A DNA stretch of 64,000 nucleotides from Hemerocallis citrina. Its lineage: Eukaryota; Streptophyta; Magnoliopsida; Asparagales; Asphodelaceae. Position numbers and translations under genes: made by a program. Within the stretch, counting starts at the first letter, position 1, and the number at the start of each line of letters is the position of its first letter. The notes beneath the pieces were generated by a model. The model had not been told where the DNA came from. It did not search any database and worked only from the letters and a program-made list of their open reading frames with translations. Positions 1 through 11,346 of the stretch are shown here, piece after piece. The DNA lies in the NCBI GenBank assembly GCA_017893485.1, contig CM030360.1, positions 11,272,597 through 11,336,596 on the forward strand, in the 5' to 3' direction.

Positions 1-2096
1 AATTTAATTCTAAGGAAAATTGGGGATATCCTATAGGGTGTCCAGCAACTACATATAAAATTTCGTGTCCAACGCTTGCTGTTTACACAACTAAATTAAT
101 TCGCAAAGTAAAGGTGTACAGCAGTTTTTTTTTTTGCGAATCTGTGTCCACCGACACAGCTGCAGTAAATCTGCAATAATTCCTAGACCGTAACTCTGAA
201 TTCGAAACTTTCGGAAGCTATCGATATCTAGACATCCAGATCTACATTTTCTATTCAGGGCTCGGGTCCAAATTCTAATGCTAAATAGGTCACAACAGCA
301 AAAGAAGATTCAGGACAGCAACTCGTAAAAATTACTTACTAGTGCAGATTACATGGAAATTTGTCATTTGGCATCTAAGTTATTGTATGATATAAAATAT
401 GGGATAATGGTGGTCGAAACAGCAAATAATAAATGTTTTTCAAGTCATAATGGTTGCGAGTTCATCAAATATTAAATGTAACATGTGTCTACAAATTTAG
501 GGCTCCTTAATTCATATGTCCATGTGTTTCATGTGTTCAAGGGGGTAAAAGAGTCCAATTGATTATTATTTAATACAAGGAAGTTTTGTGACTCTTAGAA
601 TTGTAAATTTGGAGGTTCAATATTGATCTACAACGATATTTCAAAGAGGAGTCACAATCTAACTATTTGTAGTATTTTCAAGGGTACTTGTACTAGAACA
701 ATAAATTTTACAAGGGTACTTGCCTTAAATTGACGACGATAAGCTCCACTTGTTGAAGAAAGTTGGATCGAAAAATCCCGGAAGAAGTCCTCAAAAAGCA
801 CGTGTGAAGATCGACCAAAGAGTGAATTTTTCTCCACACACGATCAGCCAAAACAGCAAACGGCGAGAGTGGATCTGGCGCGCCAAAACACAGAACAACG
901 ATTCCAGCGAATCAGATTGCTCTAATGCAGCAGATCTACGCCAGGACAGGGGACAGCCGAAGTGGGATCTGGTGCGGCAAGAACACGAAACAGCGGAACC
1001 CAGCCAATGGAATTCCTCCAAAGCAGCGGATCTGGCCAAAACACGGGACAGCGTTTCCGGATTTGCTGTGGGCGAACATGGGACAGCGATCATGGATGCG
1101 AATCATGATGCGATCCGATGGCCGAGATTCAATCCTGCCAATCCGAGCGTCTTCTTCTTCTTCGTTCACTTCTTCGACGAACCGGCGAGCGAGAGAGAGA
1201 GAGCGGGGGTACGGCGCAGGCTGGCGCGACGACGGTGCGTGGTCGGAGTTCGACTGAGGAGCAGTCGATGACGGCGATGGGGTGGCGACGGCGGAGCTTG
1301 CGACGAAAATGGCGTGGCTCTGTTCGTGGGTTCGAAACAGGGGAGGAGTTGGATTGGGTTCTGCGGTATTGGCGGTGACGGTTTCGAGGGTGGTGGTGAT
1401 TGACGAGGCATCGAGGGCGAGAGGCGAAGCGAATGGAGGGACGAGGGGCGATGGATTAAAGGCGTCGAGGTGGCGAGGATGGTGGAGGTCGAGAAATGGC
1501 GAAAATGGGGTTGAATGGTTGGGGACGATGATGCGAGATGGTTTCGGGGTGTTGGCGACGCGAGGGGATTGTGGCTGAGGTAGGACGATGGTGGAAGCGA
1601 GGGTGAACGGAGGTTTGATGGTGATCGGAGGAGGCGATCGGAGTGGGTTAATGGTGGTGGACGAGCCATCGAAGGAGATGGGTTTGGCGAGCGGAAAGAG
1701 CGGAGGAAGGCTAAGGATGAGAGCGGCGGGGGTTAATGGGTCAGCACAGTAGTAGGGTAGCGGTTAGGGTTATGGTTAGGGGCTAGGGTTTAAATAGATA
1801 GGGTTTCGGGTAATGGGTTACAGGGTATCCGTTTCAAATAGGATCCAACAGGAGAATTGGTCAAAATGCATCAAAATGGGGAGAAAAGAGATGAATATAA
1901 AGAAATAGTCATTTCTTCGTGAATAATGACACAAGGAGCATACAAACGAATTCGATAAAAGGACCAGAAATTGAGTCGAAAACAAATTGATGGTTTTATT
2001 CGAACGAAAATAAAATACTAGATCTCAATTAGATAAAAGAGTACAATTGAGCAAAATACAGTATAAAAATACAAATACGGGGAAACAGGAGTTACA
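1..2096 (-). mobile_element. Gypsy-type LTR fragment, minus orientation, left end not resolved
   Basis: Read on the minus strand, an LTR starts with TGTAACTCC at 2096. It is preceded at about 2097-2140 by a motif typical of the 3' end of Tekay/Del chromovirus internal regions (AAATTTCGAGGGCGAAATTT). A TATA-like CTATTTAAAC lies near 1785-1797 on the minus strand. Below it is a GC-rich stretch (about 1100-1750) that looks like the transcribed R/U5 leader. Long open frames in that stretch are Pro/Ser/Arg-rich low-complexity products of base composition, not a recognised protein. I could not find the left LTR boundary, so 1-700 may or may not belong to it; I see no gene there. Confidence 0.45.
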
Positions 2097-3452
2097 AATC
2101 CTACCCACCTTACACAAAAATTTCGCCCTCGAAATTTGCTTAGGCGGTACATAGGACAGGGTAAAAGCAATTTAGGGGGGTAACAAACAAGGGATCCAAG
2201 GAAAAGTCAACTTGGTGTTAACAGCAAAATAAGAAGGGAGTGGATAATAACAATGTCAAATGGAATGCATAAAAGAGAATAGACGGTATCAAAAGGAAGG
2301 AACAACACGAGGTAATAAAGCAAGATAAAAAGTCAGCAAAACTGAAATCAGAGAGGGAGAGGACTGGGAAGAATCAACCCATTCAGTGAATCAACGGATG
2401 GGGATGAATACAAGGGACAGAGAGGGAAGCAACAATACAAGGGACTAGTCGCAACAAGGGGATCCCGGGACCTGGGGGTTATGGGCCCACTATGCTTCCG
2501 CTGCGATACTCTGATGGTGACGTTCCAAGTTTAGAGTTTAAGGGATCACCCACATGAAGTTTTGCAAAAATCTCCTTGCTAGCTTGGCTCCTAGCTTTGC
2601 TTGCTTGCTTTCCTTCCTTTACTTTTGTAGAAGCTTTGGCCAATACCTTCTCTTTCTCTACCACTCTTCTCCTCTACCACTACTCAAGGTCTCCTTCTTT
2701 TCCTACTTCTCCTATTCTACTTTTTATTTCTTCTTCTCTATTTTTTTTTGAAGCAATCACAAGACAAGAAGAAGAAGGGATGAGAAGTGAAGTGGAGTAG
2801 GGTCTTTATAGGAGATGGAGGACTAGGGTTTGGAGTGTTTGGCCGGATTTTGATGGAGGGGGAGGATGGGGTAAGGTGGAGTTGTGTGGGAATGGATGGA
2901 TGAGATGTTGCCAACACACCCAAGTAGAAGTTTCTTGGAAACTTCCTTGCAATTTCTAGGAAACGTCCTCATCTCATGGGTCAAAATTCACATGGGGAAA
3001 TACCTCCACCATTGGATCTCATCAAGATCAAGCTATGATCATATGATGCTAGGGTTTCTAGCCCTAGGTTAGGTCAAAGAACCCTAGGTCACCACACCCC
3101 GATTCTAACCCTAGAGCACAAATACAACTCACATTCACTTCAAGCACTAGCTTTATTGAAAATAACCAATACATATAAATTAAAATCCTATAAAAATACA
3201 TGTTTTATAGAAATTATAATTTTCTACCAAAAATTTTCTAGTCAAAACAATCGGGACAAAACCACAGTTTAATCGAGACGATATTCCGAGTTCACCTCAT
3301 CGGATTCAGAACAACTCATGTGTCTGAAATCTCTCAATTAAAACTGATAATTGTTTAGAAAAATATGTAATCATATGCAATACACAGACGTGCATGGATT
3401 ACAATGCAAAAATATCCATATGCTATTTTGCAAGGTATTACACTCCCCCCCA
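2097..3452 (-). mobile_element. Second gypsy-type LTR plus internal fragment, minus orientation
   Basis: A G-rich polypurine tract on the minus strand (plus-strand CTCCCCCCC at about 3440-3450) precedes an LTR start TGTAATACC at 3439. About 630 bp downstream on the minus strand is a clear TATA box, CCTATAAAGACC (plus 2803-2815), so 3439 to about 2815 reads as U3. The R/U5 part continues leftwards into 2100-2560, where it meets the end of the neighbouring element. No gag or pol remains. The right side is joined directly to Athila sequence at about 3453. The lineage is inferred from the TGTAA start and PPT only. Confidence 0.45.
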
Positions 3453-4756
3453 AAAAGCTATCACGTCTGGCTGAAGACTTAAAACTTAGCACTTCTTGGG
3501 AGGCAACCCATGTTTTATTTTACTGCATTTAGGTTTGATTTTTTTTTTCTTTTAGTTTACTTTAATTTTAATTTTTGATTTTATTTTGTAGGATCGCATA
3601 AGTTTTGGAAGTCGCCGGACGGAGATGTTTTCTACACCTACATTGATGTCTGTTTTTTAGCAGGATGGAGTCGGAATCTAAAAAAGTGTTTCAAAGAGAG
3701 ATTGTAGCCAATTGTCTTAGCTACCCAACACAAAAAGAGTCAAGCTATTTGGACACCTACAGCTCCAGATATCGCTGAAATACTTAACGTCGCGCATGCA
3801 GAATTTTAATACGAATCAGGGGAGAAATTCTGAACTTTTTGCATTGTTTTTGTTCTTCCTTTTCCTTTCTCGTTGAGGAGAATGTGATACTCAAGTTTGG
3901 GGGAAGGGATAAAAATTTATTTTTATTTTACATATATATGAAAAGAAAAAAAAAACAAAACAAAAGAAAAAGGGATTTCAATTAGGCTTATCATTACACT
4001 TTTGAGTTCTTTATTGTGCTAAAGCATTGAATTATTTTTTTTAGGATAGAAAATATCGTATAAAGCAAGAGTAAGCATACTTATTTAATTTAGGATTATT
4101 GAATTGCAAAAATCCTTACAAAATTGAAGTCATGTGATTGTATATAAAAGAAACTATAATGCTTTTTCTTGTGATAATTCACTTTGATCTAGTCCTAAAC
4201 AGAGTTTAAGTAAATAGAGTGATAATGATTAAATAATTGATTAAATAAAGTTAATCTACTCCAATGTTTTGAGTTGCTTAGTAACTAGGGGTATTTATCA
4301 CAAATGTTTACTTTTACGTCAAATGGCAACTTGAAATATGAGTATGCAAAGCACTCTAAGTTTGTGACTTGTTGAGTAACCGGGTGAATTCATCGCGTCA
4401 AAAGGCAAGTGACAACTTAGAGAAGAGATTAAAAAGAAAAAAAAGTCTAGTTTGCTATTCGGTTTGAAGTAGTGAGAAGGGGAAAGCACAGATTAAGTTG
4501 TTACATACTATAATTACATTAATTGCATGACAAATATGATTGGGTGAGGAATTATGAATGAATAAATGCACTGGAGAAAGTGAGTATGCTTAGTTTTACT
4601 TTATTTGCTATTGTTTATATTTTTAATTAAAATTTTGATGCTTGCATGATAAGATTTCTTAGTGTGATTAGTTGAGCTTATTATTGATTATTATTATTTT
4701 ATTCATGATTTTACTTTTTGCGTGAGGACAAGCAAAATCTTAAGTTTGGGGGTATT
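3453..4756 (+). mobile_element. Athila-like gypsy 3' internal region, copy 1
   Basis: Non-coding, AT-rich 3' internal region of an Athila-type Ty3/gypsy element. It contains the motif CTTGGGAGGCAACCCATG, typical of this group, near 3498-3516. G-rich purine tracts AGTTTGGGGGAAGG (about 3894) and AGTTTGGGGGTATT (about 4743-4756) follow; the second abuts the LTR start at 4757. The segment is closely similar to 8381-9537, diverging by scattered substitutions and small indels. No open reading frame is recognisable; the coding part that should lie to the left is missing. Confidence 0.7.
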
Positions 4757-6457
4757 TGATGTGTCTATTTTTTATACAAATATTTGTACTCATTTACCCA
4801 TAAAAATTGCTTGTTTTCGTTTATCTTGTTTATAATTTATCTTATTTCCATAGATTTCAGTTAATTAATTATTTTTGAAGCAATAAGATTTTTGATGCAA
4901 AAGGGTGAATATTTTTGGTAAAAATCAACAAACAAAACAAACATATTGATTTATTAATTTTTATTATTTTGTTGAATTTTAAATTTTAAATTTTACAATT
5001 TGGCCGTGTGAAAAGCAAGATAAAAATTTTAATTTGCCAATTGAGATGAAAGTGCAATAAATAATGTTAAAAGGGTTTAAATAGCGAATATGATTTTTAG
5101 ATAGTTTAATTAATTTAAACTAATTATTTTTATTTTTATTTTTAAGTCCTAATTTCTGATTTATTTTGTTTGTATGCAGCACGTGTTTCAAGAAAAAGAA
5201 AGAAGAAAAAGGAAACAAATAAATAAAGAATTGGGGTTTTTCTGCAAAAATAAACCCTAATCTCTACTTACTATGTCTATAAATAGAAGAGCAAACAAGA
5301 GAAGAAGAAAGCGCTGAACGAAGAGTAGCGATGGCTAACCTCTACTTAAAAAAAAATTAAAAAAAGGAAAAAAAGAACAGAGCGTCGCTCTGTCTCTGTG
5401 GGCGCGCGATTTCCAAGCAGAGAGAAGACGGGACATCAGTGAGGAAGAAGAGGGGCGTGGCCAGCTCGGGTGACGTCATCTGCTCAGAGCGGCGAGACCC
5501 AGGGTCAGCTCTGTCTCTGGTGGCGCGTGTCCCAAGGCAGGGTGACGTCAGCAGAATTGACGTAAAGGACAGGCTGAGCTAACGTGGGTGTGCACGTTTT
5601 CCGAGACAAGCAAAGAGATGATCTGACTTGTTTGGGCAGGCAATTCGAGGCATCCCGGTTTACAAATTTTTTAATGAAATTGTTCTTTGTGTATCTCTTT
5701 TCTCTTTGTCTAATTTTATTATGCAATCCAAGACAGTATTTATTAGTTGCAAATTTATTATGAACTAAATTTGTTATTTTAGGGCTTGGATGTAGCCTAG
5801 TTTTCATAACACAAATTTTAATTTCATATTATTTTTCTATTTTTCCATGGTTGTGTTTATTTTCTTTATATCTTAATGCTTACAATTGGTTAACCGACGT
5901 TTGTATGATCTATTAAATCATGGAGAGACCGAACTGGTAATTTGTGATTTTGAATTTATAAAATTAAACACCATTATAAAAGCGAACTGATGTTAATGTG
6001 ACCATTAAGAAATCTATAGATCTTAATGAATTTTCAATCAATTAAATATGTGCATGAACTATGACAAACTGTTAGTTGGAGATATTTTTGGTGTTGTTGG
6101 AGAGAAAGCATTGAATACATAGGGGGTTTTGGTCTAACACTTGGAAAAATAAATTCTTTATTCATATGGAGTTATAAATTGTGTGGGATTAACTAACTGA
6201 AATCAAAAGCCTTAGAATGAATTTTGCAATTAATAAACAAAAAAATTTCACATCCCGCTCTTTTTTAATTCATTTAGTTAAGTCTTTAGATTAATTTAAT
6301 TTAGTCGCTTTCTTTGTTAATTTCGATTTTCCAAATAGTAATACATCTAATAAATTTTGGTACTCAATAAAATAATTAGTCCTTGTGGGTTCGACATACT
6401 TTTCACTTAACTATACTACTTGTTGCGATTTTGTACACTTGCAAATAAATCACATCA
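4757..6457 (+). mobile_element. Athila-like gypsy LTR
   Basis: The LTR begins TGATGTGTCT directly after the polypurine tract and ends near CACATCA at 6457. A primer-binding site TTTGGCGCCATTGTCGGA follows about 5 bp later (about 6463-6480), matching the form usual in Athila elements. At about 1.7 kb the length fits the family. It is flanked by 3' internal sequence on the left and 5' internal sequence on the right, so this one LTR is shared between two element bodies. Short frames inside it (for example 5505-5807 minus) do not resemble proteins. Confidence 0.7.
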
Positions 6458-6662
6458 ATTTTTTTGGCGCCATTGTCGGAGACTAGTTATTCTTTTATTG
6501 ATATTGAAAATTGATAGATTATTACAAGTTTGGATTTTTTTTATTTGTTATTTTTATTTTACCTCTTTCTTTTCTTTTGACTTACTTTTATTTTTATTAA
6601 TTTTTTTTTTAGTTTTTCTATTTTTTTAATACTTATATTTCAGGACATACAAGTACATTATC

Positions 6663-8380
6663 ATGGAGAACGATGAGAACAAGGCTTTGAGAAACTATGC
6701 TATGCCCTCAATTACTGGAGCAACATCAAGCATAATGAGGCCAGTTATTGAAGCTAGCAATTTTGAAATTAAACCGACAATTATTCAAATGATTCAACAA
6801 ACTGATTAATTTTGGGGACTATCGCACGAGGATCCTTATGTTCACATTGCAAACTTTCTAGAAATTTGTGACGAGTATCAGATGATGCAATTCAATTGAC
6901 TCTTTCCTTTTTCACTAAGAGATAAGGCGAAGGCTTGGCTAAATTTTCTACCACCCGGTAGTATTACTACTTGGGAGGGACTTGCACAAAAAAATTTGGC
7001 TAAGTATTTTCTACCGGCAAAGATAGCGAAGCTAAGGAATGATATTACCACCTTCATTCAATTTGAGACCGAGTCTTTGTATGATGCATGGGAGAGGTAT
7101 AAAGAGTTGTTGAGAAAGTTTCCTCATCATGAACTTCCGAAATGGCTACAAATTCAAATATTCTATAATGGTTTGGGAGTTAATCGATCTATGGTTTGAC
7201 GCAGCCGCGGGAGGTGCACTAATAAGAAAAACTCACGAAGCAGCCTATGAACTTTTAGAGGAGATGGCATCAAATAATTACCAGTGATATTCAGAGAGAA
7301 CAATGCCAAGAAAAGTGGCTGGAGTTTTTTAACTTGATCCTATTACTACATTGACTGCACAAATTAACCTTTTATCTAAAAAATTAGGCAATATGAATTT
7401 TAATGCTATTCTATCTAATATGATTTGTGATATATGTGCAGAAAATCACTCAAGTACAGATTGCCAGGTGGGGAACCCTTTTGCTCAATTAAATTTCAAT
7501 CAAGCAAATTACGTGTCCAATTTCCAACATCAAAACAATCCTTATTCGAACACGTATCATCAAGAATGGAAAAACATCCCCAATTTTTCTTGGAACAACA
7601 ATCAAGAAGCAATTAGATCACCTCAAAATTTTCCACAGCAAGAAAAGAAGCTGTCACTTGAAGATATGTTCATGCAATTCTTGCAAAAGACAGAACAATA
7701 CATGCAGGAGACAGATTTTGGCGATACAAAATAATATGACTTCAATTCACAATCTTGAGGCTCAAATTGGTCAGCTTTCAAATATTCTTATAGAGAGAAT
7801 AGCAGGAAACTTACCCCGCAACACCGTGACCAACCCCACTACGGAAGTCAAAGCAATAACACTAAAAAGCGGGATGACAATTGAGCAACCACAAGAAGAA
7901 AATGGTGAACAAAATGTGGTTGAAAAGAAAGAAGAGTACGAACCAATTGTGGAGGAACAAACGCAGCATGAGTAAGTAACCTTTGATGTTTTTAAATTCA
8001 TGAAGTTTCCTATTGAAGAATAGTCGTGTTTTCAAGTAAGTAAAACTGATTTAATTGTGGGCAAGAAACCTAGTACTGAAATTGAAAAGTCACCTATAAA
8101 AGTATGTCCAACAAATTTTGCAACTCTTGAAACTGAGAAAGAAAAGATTTTGAAATATGTTATGTATTTGGATGTTGCACCATCTATTCATCCATTTTCT
8201 CAGCTGACATTCAAGGAGGTGGGGATATCAAAGACTCCATCTTCAAGAAAGAAACGACTGAAATTCGAGCGGCTACCATCAAGCTTGACGGATGCACAGA
8301 AAAACCCTAATCCCCACGTAAAAAGAATATTGAAAAAGAGGCTCGTATGTTGTTGGATCTTGGTGTCACATAACCATCGC
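6663..8380 (+). pseudogene. Athila-like gag remnant, pol deleted
   Basis: Translation from the ATG at 6663 begins MENDENKALRNYAMPS and is typical of Athila gag. The retrotransposon-gag core follows, with DPYVHIANFLEICDEYQ and RDKAKAWLNFLPPGSIT-like motifs (about 6830-7000) continuing to 7199. In-frame stops occur near 6808, 6898 and 7199. The C-terminal gag continues in broken frames at 7351-7734 and 7735-7975, with a Cys/His-containing stretch (CDICAENHSSTDC). A further Lys-rich segment runs 8057-8375. At about 8380 the sequence jumps to the non-coding 3' internal region, so protease, RT, RNase H and integrase are all deleted. The copy cannot move by itself. Confidence 0.75.
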
Positions 8381-9537
8381 AGCTATCACGTCTGGCTGAA
8401 GACTTAAAACTTAGCACTTCTTGGGAGGCAACCCATGTTTTCTTTTACTGCATTTAGATTTGATTTTTTTTATTTTAGTTTACTTTAATTTTAATTTTTG
8501 ATTTTATTTTGTAGGATTGCATAAGTTTGGAAGTCGCCGGACGGAGCTGTTTTCTACACCTACATTGATGTCTATTTTTTAGCAGGATGGAGTAAACATC
8601 TGGAAAAGTTTTTCAAAGAGAGACTGTAGCCAATTGTCTTGGCTTTCCAGTACAAAAATAATCAGGCCATTTGGACACCTACAGCTCCAGATATCGCTGA
8701 AACATTGAACGTCTCGCCTGCAGAATTTTAATACGAATCAGGGGAGAAATTCTGAACTTTTTGCATTGTTTTTGTTTTTCCTTTTCCTTTCCCATTGAGG
8801 ACAATGTGATATTCAAGTTTGGGGGAAGGGATACAAATTTATTTTTATTTTATATATATTTGAAAAGAAGAACAAAACAAAACAAAAAGGGATTTCAATT
8901 AGGCTTATCATTACACTTTTGAGTTCTTTATTGTGCTAAAGCATTGAATCACTTTTTTAGGATAGAAAATATCCTATAAAGCAAGAGTAAGCATACTTAT
9001 TTACTTTAGGATTATTGAATTTCAAAATTCCTTACAAAATTGTAAAATTCGTGTGATTATACATAAAAGAAAAATGTTATGCATTTTATTGTGATTATCC
9101 TCTTTGATCTATACCTAAAAAAAGTTTATGTAAATAGAGTGACAATGATCGAATAATTGAATAAATAAATTTAATCTACTCCAATGTTTTGAGTTGCTTA
9201 GTAACTTGGGGTATTCATTACAAATGTTTACTTTTACGTCAAACGACAACATAAAATATGAGTATGAAAAGCACTCTAAGTTTGTGAATTGTTGAGTAAC
9301 CGGGTGAATTCATCACAAATATTTGCATTCGCGTTAAAAGGCAACTGACAACTTAGAGAAGATATTTTAAATAATAATAATAAAAAAGAAAAAAGAAAAA
9401 ATCTAGTTTGCTACTCGGTTTGTAGTAATGAGAAGGGGAAATCACAGATGAAGTTGTTACCTACTATAATTACATTAATTGCATGACAAATATGAATGGG
9501 TGTGGAATTATGAATGAATAATTGCTCTGGAGAAAGT
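8381..9537 (+). mobile_element. Athila-like gypsy 3' internal region, copy 2 (cut by copia insertion)
   Basis: Starts AGCTATCACGTCTGGCTG exactly as copy 1 does at 3454, and follows it through the GGGAGGCAACCC motif, the purine tract near 8818-8828 and the AT-rich spacer. It stops at GGAGAAAGT (9537), where the Sirevirus-type copia LTR begins. In copy 1 the same sequence continues as GAGAAAGTGAGTATGC. The copia therefore inserted here, with AAAGT (9533-9537) as the probable left target duplication. No gene. Confidence 0.7.
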
Positions 9538-10926
9538 TGTTGGATCATGTAGGCAAGGCAACAAACACTAGAGGGGGGGTGAATAGTGCTTATAAAAAAT
9601 TAAAATGCGGAATTGAGATTTTTCTTCTGTACAGTCGACTTAAGGGATAAACCAGTCGACTGAATTAACAAAATGAAAAGTAATTTAAATAAGTCTGTGA
9701 AGTCGACTTAGAGATGAGACAGTCGACTTAACATACAAATAAACTTCAGAGTAGTACGAGTCTGACCAGTCGACTTATCTGAGTACTCAGTCAACTGTCC
9801 AGACAAGTTTCACAGTAAGAACACAAACTGAGAAAATAGAAATGCAAGTAGAGAAATACAACCACAGAGTGCACACGATGTATCCTGGTTTGGTCCTTCC
9901 GACCTACATCCAGTCCCCAAGCAACCCACTTGAGATTTCCACTATTCTTGAAAAAGTTTACAAGAATACCCTACGGCTTTCAGACAACAACCTTGTCCAA
10001 CCCGTAGTCCTTTCTCTCAACCAGAGAAAGCAACCAACTCTTTCACCAAGAGTGACAAACCTGACTCTACACCCTAGAGTCCTACTCTCCAACCGAGAGG
10101 AAAAGAAAAACAATAGAAGTTGTTTACAATCAACCTATAGCCTTGTTGTGATTGTGATGTAGTACGTGGCTAATTGGTTGACTTCCTAATCCAGTCCAAA
10201 ACGAAATTCAATGTTATGCTAGACTGAAGACAGAGAACCAAATCTTAGTGAAGTTTGAAAGCTTTTATTACTTGAAAGCACAAAACTTAAAGTTGTTCTT
10301 CAAAAATTGCTTGGAGTGTTAAGTATCTTTTCACAGTGAATTCTATTCTCTATTTATAGAGTTAGAAACACTGGATGTTGGGAAACAGTTGTTCCAACTG
10401 TCAACCAACGGAATAAAAGATTTGAATTTGAAAAAAGTGAGTTTAAAACAGAAAACTATCAAAAGCACATGAACAGTCGACTGGGTTGCCATAATAAGTC
10501 GACTGGTCAGAGTTTGAATAAGATTAGGCAGTTTTGTACAGACTCAGTCGACTGGTATAAGTGGCAGTCGACTGGTACTTAACAGCTAATCTAGTTCAAG
10601 CTGTTTTGACCTTTGGATTTGAAAACACACAGTTAAAAAAAAGTTATATGTGGGTGTATGTGTGTGTGACAAGGCTGTACATCATTCTAAGACTCAATAA
10701 AGAAAAATATTACATTTGCTTACAAGACACAAAAAAATAAATGACATTGAAACATAGGTCTTGACTTGAGTCTTGAGTGAGGCCATTGTCTTTAGCCAGA
10801 GCTGTGCTTGTTCATTTGTTCAGCTTTAGAGAAATGAGGCATTTGTGTATACAACCTACAATTATATATAGTATAGCACAGATACATGTTGCATTGTGTT
10901 GTAATCATCAAAATCAAGAATCAACA
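9538..10926 (-). repeat. 3' LTR of the Sirevirus-type copia
   Basis: On the minus strand the LTR starts TGTTGATTCTTG at 10926, right after the purine tract AAAAAGGGGGAGAA, and ends ATCCAACA at 9538, giving TG..CA ends and 1389 bp. It contains nine perfect AGTCGACT palindromes and a run of short hairpins at 9892-10099. The 5' LTR is lost, so age cannot be estimated from LTR divergence. The plus-strand frame at 9842-10162 is a by-product of the hairpin region, not a gene. Confidence 0.8.
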
Positions 10927-11162
10927 TTCTCCCCCTTTTTGATGATGACAACACAATAGCTGATAATAAAAAATAATACAAGCATTGATATGCTCCCCCT
11001 ATCAATAATACAACATGCATAAATTTTCACAAAAATTAACATCAAAAATCATAATACACAATGTATGTCAGTCGACTTATCACAAAGAGGCAGTCGACTT
11101 GAACACAAACATTACTAATAGAGAGTAGAGTATTATCAGTGTTTTCTCCCCCTTTGTCATCA
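10927..11162 (-). promoter_or_regulatory. Multiple polypurine tracts of the Sirevirus-type element
   Basis: Three purine tracts, seen on the plus strand as C-runs: CTCCCCCTTTTTGATGATG (about 10929-10948, adjacent to the LTR), GCTCCCCCTATC (about 10991-11002) and TTCTCCCCCTTTGTCATC (about 11143-11160). Purine tracts prime plus-strand DNA synthesis during reverse transcription; several of them before the 3' LTR is a known Sirevirus feature. The one touching the LTR is the functional position. Confidence 0.65.
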
Positions 11163-11346
11163 ACAAAAGACACAAATGGGAAGAGAAAAAAATAAGCCAA
11201 GGAGACAACATAGGACATACACAAAAAATAAATAGCAACTGAGTTTTTTAAAACAACTGAGTCTTACAAAATAACTGAGTAACTGAGTCTTACAAAATAA
11301 CAAAACAGTAAAGTGCAGCAAAAAAAATACATAGTAAATAAAAACA

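Noticed and set aside
1166..1669. Overlapping open frames of 98-173 aa on both strands in the GC-rich block
   Set aside because: Low-complexity Pro/Ser/Arg or Gly/Glu products with no motif; explained by GC-rich LTR leader sequence.
2554..2923. Short Phe/Ser-rich frames
   Set aside because: They lie in the R/U5 part of the LTR around the TATA box and are C/T-rich composition effects.
9842..10162. Plus-strand frame of 106 aa in the copia LTR
   Set aside because: Antisense to the element and composed of the micro-hairpin region; no protein similarity recognised.
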